Shown here piece by piece: positions 42,724 to 51,116 of a DNA stretch of 64,000 nt. Every line of letters begins with the position of its first letter. Position 1 is the stretch's first letter. Source of the stretch: Bin87 sp026710825. Its GTDB lineage: Bacteria; Chloroflexota; Dehalococcoidia; Lucifugimonadales; UBA3495. The translations under genes were made by a program, and so were the position numbers. Below the pieces are notes generated by a model. It ran no database searches, was not told the origin of the DNA, and saw nothing but the letters and a program-made list of their open reading frames with translations. The DNA lies in the NCBI GenBank assembly GCA_965232815.1, contig OZ247427.1, positions 3,348,001-3,412,000 on the forward strand. The letters are read 5' to 3'.

Positions 42724-43955
42724 CACGCCAACCCTGGAGCGGCGCGATGCTCGGAAAGTTCCTGATAGATCGCGAGGAGTTGGCCGGCGACGGCGTCCCA
42801 ACTCATGCTTTCGGCGGATTCCCGGGCGGCGCGTCCCATGCTCTCCTGGAGGCTGTCGTTCACCAGGATCATCTCAAGGGAATTCGCGAATGCCTCGGGA
42901 CAGCGCCACGATTTGAGGTAACCGGTTTTGCCGTGTTGGATGATGGTGGGCAAACCTCCGACCCTGGAGGCGACCACCGGAGTGCCGCAAGCCATACTTT
43001 CCAGGGCGACCAGGCCGAAACTCTCGTAGTAGGAGGGCACGACGCACACGTCGGCAGCCGAGTAGTACCACGGCAGGCGGTCCTGAGCCACCCTGCCGAT
43101 GAACTCGACGGAGCCGCCGACCCTGAGATCATCCGCCATTGCTTTCAGACGCATCAGGTCCCCACTTCCGTCGGCGTCGTCACCCACGACGAGGACTTTG
43201 AGATCGCTGGCATCGAGATGCGCGGCGGTATCGATGAGCAGGTCCAATCCCTTGAGAGCTTCAATTCGACCCACAAACAGCAGGATATTCTGGCCGTTCA
43301 ACCCCAGTTCGTCGCGAGCCGTTGACCGGCCCAACGGTCGGAAACGGGACAAATCCACGCCGCAGGGCACCAAACGTATACGTCCCGATATTCCATTATA
43401 GAGCCTGATAATTGAATCGCGTTCGTGTTCGCTGAACACGATTATGGAATCTGAGCCTCCGATAATTTCGGTTTCCGTCTGCCCGCGGATTGGAGGTTCC
43501 TGCTCGCCGGAACGCGACTGCATCTTGATGCGCGAGAGAGTATGGAACGTGGCCGCGTGGGGAATGCGCCACTGTTCGGACAGCCTCAGGCCGACCCATC
43601 CGCTCATCCAGTAATGGGAGTGGACTGCGGTGTATTTGACCTGCTTAAGCTGCTGGAAATGTGAAATGCCGGACAGAAAATCCGGCAAGTGTTCGAATTG
43701 TTCCGGCAGTGGAGCATCTGCAGGCCCGGCCGGGAGGTGCACCACGTTCACACCATCAGCGATCCCCGCCGCGTCGAAATCTTGACCCTCGTGCTCCCGG
43801 GTGAAAATGTCCACCCGTACTCCACACGATGACATGGCGCGGGCCAATTCCCGGACGTGCACGTTCATACCGCCCGATTTGCCCTGGCCGGGGGCCGCCA
43901 AGGGGCAGGCGTGGTACGCGATGAGGGCTATACCCGGATCGTCCGCGCCGCCCAC
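42723..43955 (-). CDS. GT4 glycosyltransferase, MshA / sucrose-phosphate-synthase-like
   Basis: 410 residues from a GTG two bases after the preceding stop. The GT-B fold of family GT4 is clear: an N-terminal donor-side segment with GKSGGMNVHV (about 26-34) and HSHYWMSG (112-119), and in the C-domain FVGRIEALKGLDLLI, VPSYYESFGLVALE (EX7E at 311-319) and MACGTPVVASRVGGLP. The SGGMNV, HSHYW and P-x-R-x-x-G-E-x-x order is what MshA (GlcNAc transfer to inositol-phosphate) has, but sucrose-phosphate synthases and other GT4 enzymes share parts of it. Together with the PIG-L deacetylase it could make an aminosugar conjugate. It sits between an acyltransferase gene and DUF502. Confidence 0.82.
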   Translation of the reverse strand: MGGADDPGIALIAYHACPLAAPGQGKSGGMNVHVRELARAMSSCGVRVDIFTREHEGQDFDAAGIADGVNVVHLPAGPADAPLPEQFEHLPDFLSGISHFQQLKQVKYTAVHSHYWMSGWVGLRLSEQWRIPHAATFHTLSRIKMQSRSGEQEPPIRGQTETEIIGGSDSIIVFSEHERDSIIRLYNGISGRIRLVPCGVDLSRFRPLGRSTARDELGLNGQNILLFVGRIEALKGLDLLIDTAAHLDASDLKVLVVGDDADGSGDLMRLKAMADDLRVGGSVEFIGRVAQDRLPWYYSAADVCVVPSYYESFGLVALESMACGTPVVASRVGGLPTIIQHGKTGYLKSWRCPEAFANSLEMILVNDSLQESMGRAARESAESMSWDAVAGQLLAIYQELSEHRAAPGLA

Positions 43956-43957
43956 GA

Positions 43958-44977
43958 TTATGCACCGACTCCGGTGCGTTCCAACCGGATGCGATACAGG
44001 TGATGGTCCTGGCCGCCCAAGCGGTACTTGTAGGGTTCATTTCCCCTGAGAAAGTCGAAATACCGGTAGCCGCTCTCGATGGCATCGCGCAGGCACAACG
44101 AATGCAGCAAGAGGCCGACGCTGTAGTACCGGTATTCGGGGTCGTGGCCGCTGTTGTACAGCATGCGCACCCCGTCGTAGTCGAAGCAAAGGGACGCCGC
44201 GACCGTCAAGTCGTCCATTTCCATAAAGAACAGCCGGAGGATGTCTTCGGATGCGGTGGCCTCAACCATACGACGGAAAAATGCTTCGCGCTCGGCGGTG
44301 AGGAACTCGGCCTTATCCGGATCGCTCCGACGCATCAAGTCAACAAAAGTGTCCATACGGTCGGACGCTTCGGCGGGGTCGGTTACACAATGCCAGCGCC
44401 AGTTGCCCTGCGAATCTAGCCGCCTCAGCTTGCGCCGCAGTTCGTGGCGATCCTTTTTGCTGAGGCCAGCCAGGTAGTCATCCCAAGTATCGGGCAACTC
44501 GATGCGGGGCGCTACATCTTCCTCCGCGACCTCAACGGCGTAACCTCTACCTCGCGCCAGATCGGGCAGCAGCTCAAGGGTCGGAGAATCTTCGCTGATG
44601 GAAAACAGGTCAAGGCACTGCGCGCCGTCCGCGGATATGGCGTCCAACAACGCAGGATAAAAGACGTCCTCCTCTCCGGAAGCAACAATGAAATCGTTGT
44701 AGTCGAAGGTATCGCTGTTCCCGACCAGGGAGTATTGGTCGTCGGCTCGGGACAGAGACGCTATGGCAGAAACCTCACCTTCAGAGTCGGTGAGAAAGAA
44801 CCCCGCCAAGGAGCGACCATTCTGGAATTCAGACCACCAAAGTTCCTGCCACACCGGCGTCACGTACAGGTTGTTGACCGACGCCCGCCCCAGCAACTGC
44901 TTCCATTGGGCACGGATCTGGTCGAATGACGTGAGCGGGGTTGATGACGTTGACGGCAGCATACGGTGAGGCCTCAC
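43958..44977 (-). CDS. FemAB/CelD-like GNAT acyltransferase (BioF2-like domain)
   Basis: 339 residues from a GTG at 44977 that overlaps the folE stop as GTGA; an ATG five codons later is the alternative. The protein has the CelD/BioF2-like acetyltransferase plan: TPVWQELWWSEFQNGR near the N-terminus, GLSKKDRHELRRKLRRLDS in the middle and FMEMDDLTVAASLCFDYDGVRMLYNSGHDPEYRYYSVGLLLHSLCLRDAIESG near the C-terminus, followed by YFDFLRGNEPYKYRLGG. Such proteins transfer acyl or aminoacyl groups in polysaccharide or cell-envelope synthesis. It immediately precedes the MshA-like glycosyltransferase, 2 bases apart, so they likely act on the same product. Confidence 0.78.
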   Translation of the reverse strand: MRPHRMLPSTSSTPLTSFDQIRAQWKQLLGRASVNNLYVTPVWQELWWSEFQNGRSLAGFFLTDSEGEVSAIASLSRADDQYSLVGNSDTFDYNDFIVASGEEDVFYPALLDAISADGAQCLDLFSISEDSPTLELLPDLARGRGYAVEVAEEDVAPRIELPDTWDDYLAGLSKKDRHELRRKLRRLDSQGNWRWHCVTDPAEASDRMDTFVDLMRRSDPDKAEFLTAEREAFFRRMVEATASEDILRLFFMEMDDLTVAASLCFDYDGVRMLYNSGHDPEYRYYSVGLLLHSLCLRDAIESGYRYFDFLRGNEPYKYRLGGQDHHLYRIRLERTGVGA

Positions 44978-45588
44978 GACTCTAACATTTTGAGCAGGTC
45001 GTGGTTCGAATAACCGGCGGCGGCGCCGTTCATCCTCACCGCGGTAGTGACCATGCGATGGCCCGGCTTTTGCACGCCCCTCATGGACATACAGAGGTGT
45101 TCGGCCTCGATCCGGCAGGCGACGGCCAATGGGCGAACACGGCAGGATACCGCGTCGGCCAATTGGGCGGTGAGACGTTCCTGGACCTGGAGCCTACGAG
45201 ACCCGGTGTCCAGCGCACGGGCGATCTTGCTGATGCCGGCGATGTGGCGATCAGGAACGTAGACCAGACTGGCCTGTCCAAAAAAGGGCAACAGATGATG
45301 CTCACACATCGAGAAAAACTGCAGCCCGCGGATCAACACCGGATCCTGAGCCACGTCGTCGGAGAAAATCGCATCGATCTCGTCGGCGGGGTCCTTGCCG
45401 ACGCCCGAGAACAACTCGCCGTACATTTCGGCGACTCGCTCCGGAGTGCGCCACAGTCCCTCCCGACCGCTGTCCTCGTCCACGTATTTGAGGACAGTCC
45501 CGATTGCGACCTCGATGGCGGCGCTATTCATCCGGGGGGCAACTGCGGTCATCTTTTCGGCAACGACAAAGGGTGAGCGGTCATGCAC
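44974..45588 (-). CDS. folE: GTP cyclohydrolase I (FolE)
   Basis: 204 residues from a GTG at 45588 that overlaps the thrC stop; ATG codons 12 and 19 codons later are also possible, since the first codons are outside the conserved fold. FolE opens GTP to dihydroneopterin triphosphate for folate or tetrahydrobiopterin. The zinc and active-site residues are in FSMCEHHLLPFFG and ACRIEAEHLCMSMRGVQKPGHRMVTTAVR; REGLWRTPERVAEMYGELF and VPDRHIAGISKIARAL are other family blocks. Its place between thrC and the envelope genes does not reflect a pathway link, but the overlaps argue for one transcript. Confidence 0.94.
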   Translation of the reverse strand: MHDRSPFVVAEKMTAVAPRMNSAAIEVAIGTVLKYVDEDSGREGLWRTPERVAEMYGELFSGVGKDPADEIDAIFSDDVAQDPVLIRGLQFFSMCEHHLLPFFGQASLVYVPDRHIAGISKIARALDTGSRRLQVQERLTAQLADAVSCRVRPLAVACRIEAEHLCMSMRGVQKPGHRMVTTAVRMNGAAAGYSNHDLLKMLES

Positions 45589-46648
45589 CGGGGGGCAGGG
45601 ATTCCATGATGGCAGACTCGATCGCCTCCAGGTTTGGCTGCACCTCGACGGTATGAGCCTGAACGCTACTGACCGCCAGGTCAGGGTCCTTGAGGCCGGT
45701 TCCAGTGATGATGCACACGACGCGCTTGCCGTCCAGGTCGAGGCCCGAGCGGCGCATTTTCAGCAGGCCAGCGACCGATGCCGCCGAGGCAGGTTCGCCG
45801 AAAATGCCCTCACGGGAGGCTATCAAACGATATGCTTCCAGGATTTCGTCATCGCTAACTGCATCGATGACGCCACCGGATTGGTCACGAGCGCGCTCGG
45901 CAGATTTCCAGCTCGCGGGGTTACCGATGCGTATGGCGGAGGCGATGGTCTGGGGATGGAGCACCGGTTCGCCGCGGACGATGGGTGCGGCTCCCTCCGC
46001 CTGGAAGCCCATCATTTTGGGCAGGGATTCGTTGCGGCCGAGTTGGTGATACTCAACGAAACCGCGCCAATAGGCGGTGATGTTGCCCGCGTTTCCTACG
46101 GGTATGAACAGGTAATCGGGGGCGTCGCCCAACACATCAGAGACCTCGAACGACGCGGTTTTCTGACCCTCGATACGATGCTGATTGACGGAGTTGACGA
46201 GGGTGATCGGGTGCGTCTCGGTAAATTTCCGAACCAAGGCAAGGGCAGCATCGAAATTGCCGTCAACGAGCAGGACTCGAGCGCCGTAAGCCATCGCCTG
46301 GGCCAACTTGCCGAGCGCAACCTCGCCCTTGGGGATGAGGACCCAGCACGTGAGGCCGCAGTAGGCGGAATAGGCGGCGGCCGACGCGCTGGTGTTGCCG
46401 GTAGAGGCGCACATCACCCCGAGGCAGTTTTCCTCCATGGCTTTGGCAATAGCCACGACCATGCCGCGATCCTTGAACGAGCCGGTTGGATTGCAGCCTT
46501 CGAGTTTGAAAAAGAGGTCGCAGCCCAATTCCCGACCCAAGTTCCTGGAGCGAACCAGCGGAGTATCGCCCTCTCCCATGGAGAAGATGGGGGTTTCCTC
46601 GCTCACCGGCAAAAGGTCGCGATATTGTTGTAATACGCCGACACCCAT
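45581..46648 (-). CDS. thrC: Threonine synthase (ThrC)
   Basis: 355 residues. PLP-dependent conversion of O-phosphohomoserine to threonine. GEGDTPLVRSRNLG at the start, KLEGCNPTGSFKDRGM with the Schiff-base K59, CASTGNTSASAAAYSA (phosphate-binding) and IPVGNAGNITAYWRGF are standard for the 350-residue class of threonine synthases. It starts 39 bases after hom ends, and with hom forms the threonine branch of aspartate-family synthesis; thrB is not in the window. Overlaps folE by 8 bases. Confidence 0.94.
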   Translation of the reverse strand: MGVGVLQQYRDLLPVSEETPIFSMGEGDTPLVRSRNLGRELGCDLFFKLEGCNPTGSFKDRGMVVAIAKAMEENCLGVMCASTGNTSASAAAYSAYCGLTCWVLIPKGEVALGKLAQAMAYGARVLLVDGNFDAALALVRKFTETHPITLVNSVNQHRIEGQKTASFEVSDVLGDAPDYLFIPVGNAGNITAYWRGFVEYHQLGRNESLPKMMGFQAEGAAPIVRGEPVLHPQTIASAIRIGNPASWKSAERARDQSGGVIDAVSDDEILEAYRLIASREGIFGEPASAASVAGLLKMRRSGLDLDGKRVVCIITGTGLKDPDLAVSSVQAHTVEVQPNLEAIESAIMESLPPGA

Positions 46649-46687
46649 GATATTCCCGATCAGACCCGTGGGTCTTACGGTTTGCCT

Positions 46688-48013
46688 CTACTCCTCAATT
46701 CTGATCAGATTGTTGACGCTGACCACGACGTCCAACTTGGCGACAGCCGCTAGAGCGGTCTGAACGTCGGCCTCCCGAGACGGGTAGGTGGTGATCACCA
46801 ACTGGGCAGTACCGCCGCCCGGGTCGGTGTCTTTTTGGATTACGGTAGCGATGGAGATGTTGCCGTCCCCCAAGATGCGAGCGATTTGAGCCAGGACGCC
46901 GGCCTGATCCGCGCACGTGAGGCGCATGTAGTAGGCGCTGGACAACTCACCGATGGGCTGAACATCGGAGTTTCCGGCTCCGTTATGACCCGTGTCGATC
47001 GGTTGCGGAAGGGGAGGCGGCCCGCCGGTGTTTCCCAACCCACGCACGATGTTGAGCACATCGCCCATCACAGCGCTGGTGGTGGCATCGCGGCCGGCTC
47101 CCTGCCCGTGCAGAATTATCTGCCCGCAAAGGTCACCGGTCACCTCGACGGCATTATACACGCCGTCAACTTTTGCCAACAGGTGATCGTCAGGAACGAG
47201 GACGGGGTGCACGCGGGCACATACTGCGCCATCAGGTTGAGCGGCGGCGATGGCGAGGGACTTGATGGCATAGCCGAGTTCGGCGGCGTAGCGGAAATCC
47301 TCGGGCGCCAGGCGGCTGATCCCTTCGGTGTAGATCGACTGGTGCGGGATGGCCTGATGGAAAGCGAGGCTACCGAGGACAGAAAGCTTGTAAGCAGCGT
47401 CTATGCCTTCGACGTCGTTGGTGGGATCGGCTTCCGCGTAACCGAGGGACTGGGCTTCGGAGAGAGCATCGGAGAACGGAGCCTGCTGGCGCGCCATCCG
47501 GGTCAGGATGTAATTGGTAGTGCCATTGATTATGGAACGAACGGAACGGATGTCGTTGGCAAGCAACTGAGACATCAAGCAGCCGACGATGGGGATACCA
47601 CCGCCGGCAGATGCCTCAAAAAGCAGGTTCACGCGACGTTCCTGTGCCAATGCCAACAGGGCGGGACCGCGACGCGCCATCACTTCTTTGTTGGCGGTGA
47701 CCACGTGCTTGCCGGAGACGAGGGCGCGTTCCAAGTATTCGCCGGCAGGGGTGTCGCCGCCCATCACTTCGACCACGATATCGATGGCAGGGTCGGCCAG
47801 GATGTCCTCCGGGTTGGTGGTCAAGAGGCCGGCGGGAGGCTCGGGGTCGCGGTGTCGGGAAATGTCTCGTACCAAGGCTCTGCGCAGTTGAACGGTCCGG
47901 CCGGTTTTTCGCCTGATGGCTTCGGCGTTTTCCACCAGAGAAGCCGCAACCCCTCCGCCCACGGTACCCAATCCCATGAGGCCGATGTTTATTTCCTCAT
48001 TACCCGTCGCCAT
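46688..48013 (-). CDS. hom: Homoserine dehydrogenase with C-terminal ACT domain (Hom)
   Basis: 441 residues. It reduces aspartate semialdehyde to homoserine with NAD(P)H. The Rossmann start is NIGLMGLGTVGGGVAASL, the substrate domain contains VSGKHVVTANKEVMA, FEASAGGGIPIVGCL, SIINGTTNYILTRM and ADPTNDVEGIDAAYKLSVLGSLAF, and the ACT domain (YYMRLTCADQAGVLAQIARILGDGNISIATVIQ) provides feedback inhibition by threonine. It is the first gene of the threonine pair, 40 bases upstream of thrC, and follows the foldase gene by 9 bases, which suggests the same transcript. Confidence 0.95.
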   Translation of the reverse strand: MATGNEEINIGLMGLGTVGGGVAASLVENAEAIRRKTGRTVQLRRALVRDISRHRDPEPPAGLLTTNPEDILADPAIDIVVEVMGGDTPAGEYLERALVSGKHVVTANKEVMARRGPALLALAQERRVNLLFEASAGGGIPIVGCLMSQLLANDIRSVRSIINGTTNYILTRMARQQAPFSDALSEAQSLGYAEADPTNDVEGIDAAYKLSVLGSLAFHQAIPHQSIYTEGISRLAPEDFRYAAELGYAIKSLAIAAAQPDGAVCARVHPVLVPDDHLLAKVDGVYNAVEVTGDLCGQIILHGQGAGRDATTSAVMGDVLNIVRGLGNTGGPPPLPQPIDTGHNGAGNSDVQPIGELSSAYYMRLTCADQAGVLAQIARILGDGNISIATVIQKDTDPGGGTAQLVITTYPSREADVQTALAAVAKLDVVVSVNNLIRIEE

Positions 48014-48022
48014 TAGGCCAGC

Positions 48023-49237
48023 CTACCTGGGAATACCGAGGGGCTGCTGCGGAGGTTCCTGAGTGACACGAGGCCGGGTCAACCTGACCTGCTCGGTGAC
48101 CCACGCGTACCGGTTGCTGTCGAAATTGATTTTCACCCAACCGTCTGTGGTGCCCTGAGTGAGTTGGTTGTCCTTCCATTCGTCCACGCGTGCGCCAGCC
48201 ATCTGGAACTGCATGGCGGGCTCGATTTCGCGCGTCTCAACGTCACCAATCGCCTGGATCAGGAATATAGTCTGGTCCTCAAAGATCGGGCCGGACACCT
48301 CCCCCGCTTCCAACAACGGTGGTTTTTCCACGGTTGCACCACTTTCGTCGACGACGGTTTCGCCGAACAAATAACGATCAAATTCGGGGAATGCGCCCTG
48401 CGGCACCCAGCCAAGATATCCATCGTTGCCCGTCAACTCGCGAGACACCGTCGCGAAATCCTCGCCCAATTCGATACGTTCCTTAACCGCCTCCGGAGCG
48501 GCGTCGGAGTTGATACTCAAGCCGATGATCTGTAACTCGACCTGGGGAGCCTGTTCGGGAATAGATGCCAGCATGCGCGTAAAGAGTTCGCGCTGCTGCA
48601 ACTGTTCTTCCACGATACGACGGTAAGCGTCGTCGGTCAGATTCACCTGGGTGAGAAAGCCGGTGTAGGTATTCTGGTATTCAGCATCCAGTTGGGCGTC
48701 ATCGACTTCCTGTCCCGGCTGAGGCTCGGGACGGAACCGATTTCTGATGGCCTCTTCGATCTGCTCATCGGTGAGGTTGATGCCGAGCCCGGGAGCAGCC
48801 TGACGCAGGATCTCCGCGTGCAGCAGGTCGGTCAGCAGTTGGAAGGGAATGGTGCTGAGGTCGACCTGTCCACCCTGATAACGATCGATACCCTGCAACA
48901 CACGTATACGCTCCACGAGGTCGCCCATGCTGAATCGCACACCACGAACCTCACCCGCCATCACGCGCGGAGGGTGGATAAACGCCTGGTAAACGCCGGC
49001 CATGACAACGCCGACAATGACCAGGATCAGGACAGCGCCGAGGATTAATGCGATGCGCTGTCGTTTGCGCTCGGCACTACGCCGGATCCGGGCAGCTAAA
49101 GCGGCATCCTCGTCGGCAATGCCAACGCGCCGATTACGGCCGCCACGCCGGCGCGTCGGCCTTCTGTCCGATGCGGCGGGTGTATCCTCAGCGGCGGTAT
49201 CAGCGCTGCGTTTCCATGGCAGCGGCAAGTTCAGCAT
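48023..49237 (-). CDS. Membrane-anchored parvulin/SurA-like foldase
   Basis: 404 residues: a basic cytoplasmic N-terminus, one membrane helix (IALILGAVLILVIVGVVMAGVY), a SurA-N-like helical region (VRFSMGDLVERIRVL ... FQLLTDLLHAEILRQAAPGLGINLTDEQIEEAIRNRF) and a PpiC-type rotamase-like core (QVELQIIGLSINSDAAPEAVKERIELGEDFATVSRELTGNDGYLGWVPQGAFPEFDRYLF and EAGEVSGPIFEDQTIFLIQAIGDVETREIEP). It would fold proteins outside the membrane, like PrsA. It lies 41 bases downstream of rpsR and 9 bases upstream of hom. Confidence 0.82.
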   Translation of the reverse strand: MLNLPLPWKRSADTAAEDTPAASDRRPTRRRGGRNRRVGIADEDAALAARIRRSAERKRQRIALILGAVLILVIVGVVMAGVYQAFIHPPRVMAGEVRGVRFSMGDLVERIRVLQGIDRYQGGQVDLSTIPFQLLTDLLHAEILRQAAPGLGINLTDEQIEEAIRNRFRPEPQPGQEVDDAQLDAEYQNTYTGFLTQVNLTDDAYRRIVEEQLQQRELFTRMLASIPEQAPQVELQIIGLSINSDAAPEAVKERIELGEDFATVSRELTGNDGYLGWVPQGAFPEFDRYLFGETVVDESGATVEKPPLLEAGEVSGPIFEDQTIFLIQAIGDVETREIEPAMQFQMAGARVDEWKDNQLTQGTTDGWVKINFDSNRYAWVTEQVRLTRPRVTQEPPQQPLGIPR

Positions 49238-49278
49238 GTGTCATCGCCAGCGGCAGTGCGGGTTCCGCATGCCGTGGA

Positions 49279-49728
49279 TCACCGACCGGACCGCATGCCG
49301 ATGTTGATGCTGTGTTCGGGCGCGTAGGGCAGGAGCGCCAGGTAGCGAGCCCGCTTGATCGCCTGGGACAGCAGTCGCTGGTTCTTGGCGGAAGTGCCGG
49401 TTTTGCGGGTGGGCTCGATCTTACCCTGTTCGGAGATATACCGGCGCAGGCGGTCAACGTCCTTGTAGTTGGGAACCACGCCCTCTACGGTGAACGCGCA
49501 GACGCGACGACGCGGACCATAACGCCGACCACCACGGCCGCCACCACGGGGTCCACCCCGTCCGGGGGGTCGTCCGCCCGGTCCACCGGGACGACCGCCG
49601 GGTCCACCGGGAGGGCCTCCGGGCCGGTTACCAAATCCGCCGGTGGCAGGGCGCGGCGCGCCCCCGTCGGCCGGTGCGCCCTGCGGCGCGTCGGATGGGG
49701 GAGGAGAGGACGGTGCTGGTGTAGTCAT
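49279..49728 (-). CDS. rpsR: Ribosomal protein bS18 with a long Gly/Pro/Arg-rich N-terminal extension
   Basis: 149 residues; typical bS18 has about 75-90. The conserved part begins near residue 75: RRVCAFTVEGVVPNYKDVDRLRRYISEQGKIEPTRKTGTSAKNQRLLSQAIKRARYLALLPYAPE. Only one cysteine remains, so it is the zinc-independent form. The first 70 residues are disordered, rich in Gly, Pro and Arg, with a repeated GGxPGGPGGR pattern. bS18 binds 16S rRNA in the small-subunit platform next to bS6, whose gene is in the same operon. The ssb gene precedes it, as in the usual rpsF-ssb-rpsR order. Confidence 0.93.
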   Translation of the reverse strand: MTTPAPSSPPPSDAPQGAPADGGAPRPATGGFGNRPGGPPGGPGGRPGGPGGRPPGRGGPRGGGRGGRRYGPRRRVCAFTVEGVVPNYKDVDRLRRYISEQGKIEPTRKTGTSAKNQRLLSQAIKRARYLALLPYAPEHSINIGMRSGR

Positions 49729-49770
49729 CTAAAGGGTTCCTCCAGCGTTAATCAAAGCTGTCGTAGAGGT

Positions 49771-50253
49771 TCAGAAAGGAAGGTCGTCAACGTCGGTGGC
49801 TGAGTCATTGCGTTCGCCGCCGCCGTAAGAACCGTAGTTGTCGCCGCGAGATGCGCCGGAGCCCGCGCCCTGGGAGGCTCCATAGCCACCTCGTTGTTCG
49901 CCGTAGCCACCGCCATCTTCCGGCTGATCGCCGCGCCGGCCGAGCATTTGCATATCAGTTACGTTCACATCCAGAGAGAAGCCGGGAGTGCCATCGCGCC
50001 GATCGTATTGCCTTGATCGCAGCCGTCCTTCGACATAGACCTGCTGACCTCGGGTGAGGTACTGGTTGCAAACATCGGCGAGACGTCCGAACGCGGTGCA
50101 GTTGAACCATTCGGTCTCCTCCCGCTGTTCGCCGGCCGCGGTGGTGTAACGGCGATTGCTCGCGATGCTAAAACTGGTCATCGGTTGACCGGAGGGGGAG
50201 TAGCGCATCTCCGGGTCTCGACCGAGGTTGCCGATGATGATGATCTTGTTCAT
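49771..50253 (-). CDS. ssb: Single-stranded DNA-binding protein
   Basis: 160 residues from the ATG at 50253, 7 bases after the rpsF stop. The OB fold begins MNKIIIIGNLGRDPEMRYSPSG and contains TEWFNCTAFGRLADVCNQYL and GQQVYVEGRLRSRQYDRRDG. The C-terminal tail is Gly/Tyr/Ser/Arg-rich and ends in the acidic tip DVDDLPF, the docking site for DNA-repair partners. It sits between rpsF and rpsR, the usual bacterial arrangement. Confidence 0.95.
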   Translation of the reverse strand: MNKIIIIGNLGRDPEMRYSPSGQPMTSFSIASNRRYTTAAGEQREETEWFNCTAFGRLADVCNQYLTRGQQVYVEGRLRSRQYDRRDGTPGFSLDVNVTDMQMLGRRGDQPEDGGGYGEQRGGYGASQGAGSGASRGDNYGSYGGGERNDSATDVDDLPF

Positions 50254-50260
50254 GAACGGA

Positions 50261-51061
50261 TTACGCGTCGTTCTCCGGATCGGTTTCACCGGGGGTGGGA
50301 TCGGGCGACGCCACCGGCGGTGGATCGGAGGGTTCCTGAGGTTCAGGCGCGGCGGCCGGCGCTTCTGCGGCGGGGGCCGGAGATTCGGCAGGGGGGGCCG
50401 ACGCTTCTGCCGCCGGGGCTGGCGTTTCGACGACGGGAGCTGGCGCTTCGACGGCTGGAGCCGATGCCTCGGCAACCGGAGCCGGAGTTTCCGCAACGGG
50501 AGCTGGCGCTTCTGAGGCTGGAGCCGATGCGTCGGCAGCCGGTGCCGGAGCCGGAGTTTCGGCAACGGGAGCGCTACCTTCGGGGGATGCCGGTGCGGGG
50601 GTCGCCGCTGCATCGCCGGCGGGGGGCGGTCCGGGCGCGCGCTCAGCAGCGGGCGCCGGTGCTTCGGGTATCGGACCACCGCCGTCGTTGCGCCGGCCGC
50701 GTCCAGGCGGGATATAGCGGGACGGCGCGGTCAATGGCCCCGGCGCGGGCTTTTCTTCCAATGGGCCGTCGCAACGAGTGACCAAGGCACGCAGCACGTT
50801 GTCATGGAGCCGGAGATAGTTCTCCAAATCACGGTTGAACGGGCTATCGACGGTGAAAGAACTCAGGTAGTAAGCACCTTCGAGGAAATTGTAGTTGCCC
50901 TTGCGAATAGGGTACGCAAGGCGGCGGGTTCCCCAAGTTTGCTCTGCGGTAATCTCACCTTCGCGATTGGTGATGAAAGACTTGATCTCATCCCAAATAG
51001 CAGTCGCGTCGTCCTGGTTCAGCATGGGGCTGAGAATGGTAACGAGTTCGTAGTGGCGCAA
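50261..51061 (-). CDS. rpsF: Ribosomal protein bS6 with a long Pro/Ala/Glu-rich C-terminal tail
   Basis: 266 residues; bS6 is usually 95-130. The first about 95 form the ferredoxin-like bS6 fold: MRHYELVTILSPMLNQDDA, TWGTRRLAYPIRKGNYNFLEGAYYL and LENYLRLHDNVLRALVTR. From about residue 105 on the sequence is low-complexity, with repeats such as APAPVAETPAPVAEA and a strongly acidic, Pro/Ala-rich composition to the end. Operons encoding bS6, SSB and bS18 are universal, but both flanking ribosomal proteins having extra disordered tails is unusual. An extended -10 promoter lies immediately upstream. Confidence 0.93.
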   Translation of the reverse strand: MRHYELVTILSPMLNQDDATAIWDEIKSFITNREGEITAEQTWGTRRLAYPIRKGNYNFLEGAYYLSSFTVDSPFNRDLENYLRLHDNVLRALVTRCDGPLEEKPAPGPLTAPSRYIPPGRGRRNDGGGPIPEAPAPAAERAPGPPPAGDAAATPAPASPEGSAPVAETPAPAPAADASAPASEAPAPVAETPAPVAEASAPAVEAPAPVVETPAPAAEASAPPAESPAPAAEAPAAAPEPQEPSDPPPVASPDPTPGETDPENDA

Positions 51062-51096
51062 ATCGGAATCTCCTGAGTAGATAAGAGCGGTGCACG

Positions 51097-51105
51097 ATTA
51101 TAGCA
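51097..51105 (-). promoter_or_regulatory. Extended -10 promoter of the rpsF-ssb-rpsR operon
   Basis: On the minus strand TGCTATAAT (TG-N-TATAAT) occurs 36-44 bases before the rpsF ATG. It allows ribosomal-protein synthesis independent of the upstream tlpA-like gene. Confidence 0.55.
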
Positions 51106-51116
51106 CAACCGCAAGT

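Noticed and set aside
50261..50679. ssb frame extended upstream to 302 residues
   Set aside because: The extra residues are the out-of-frame reading of the repetitive rpsF tail; the SSB fold starts at the ATG at 50253.
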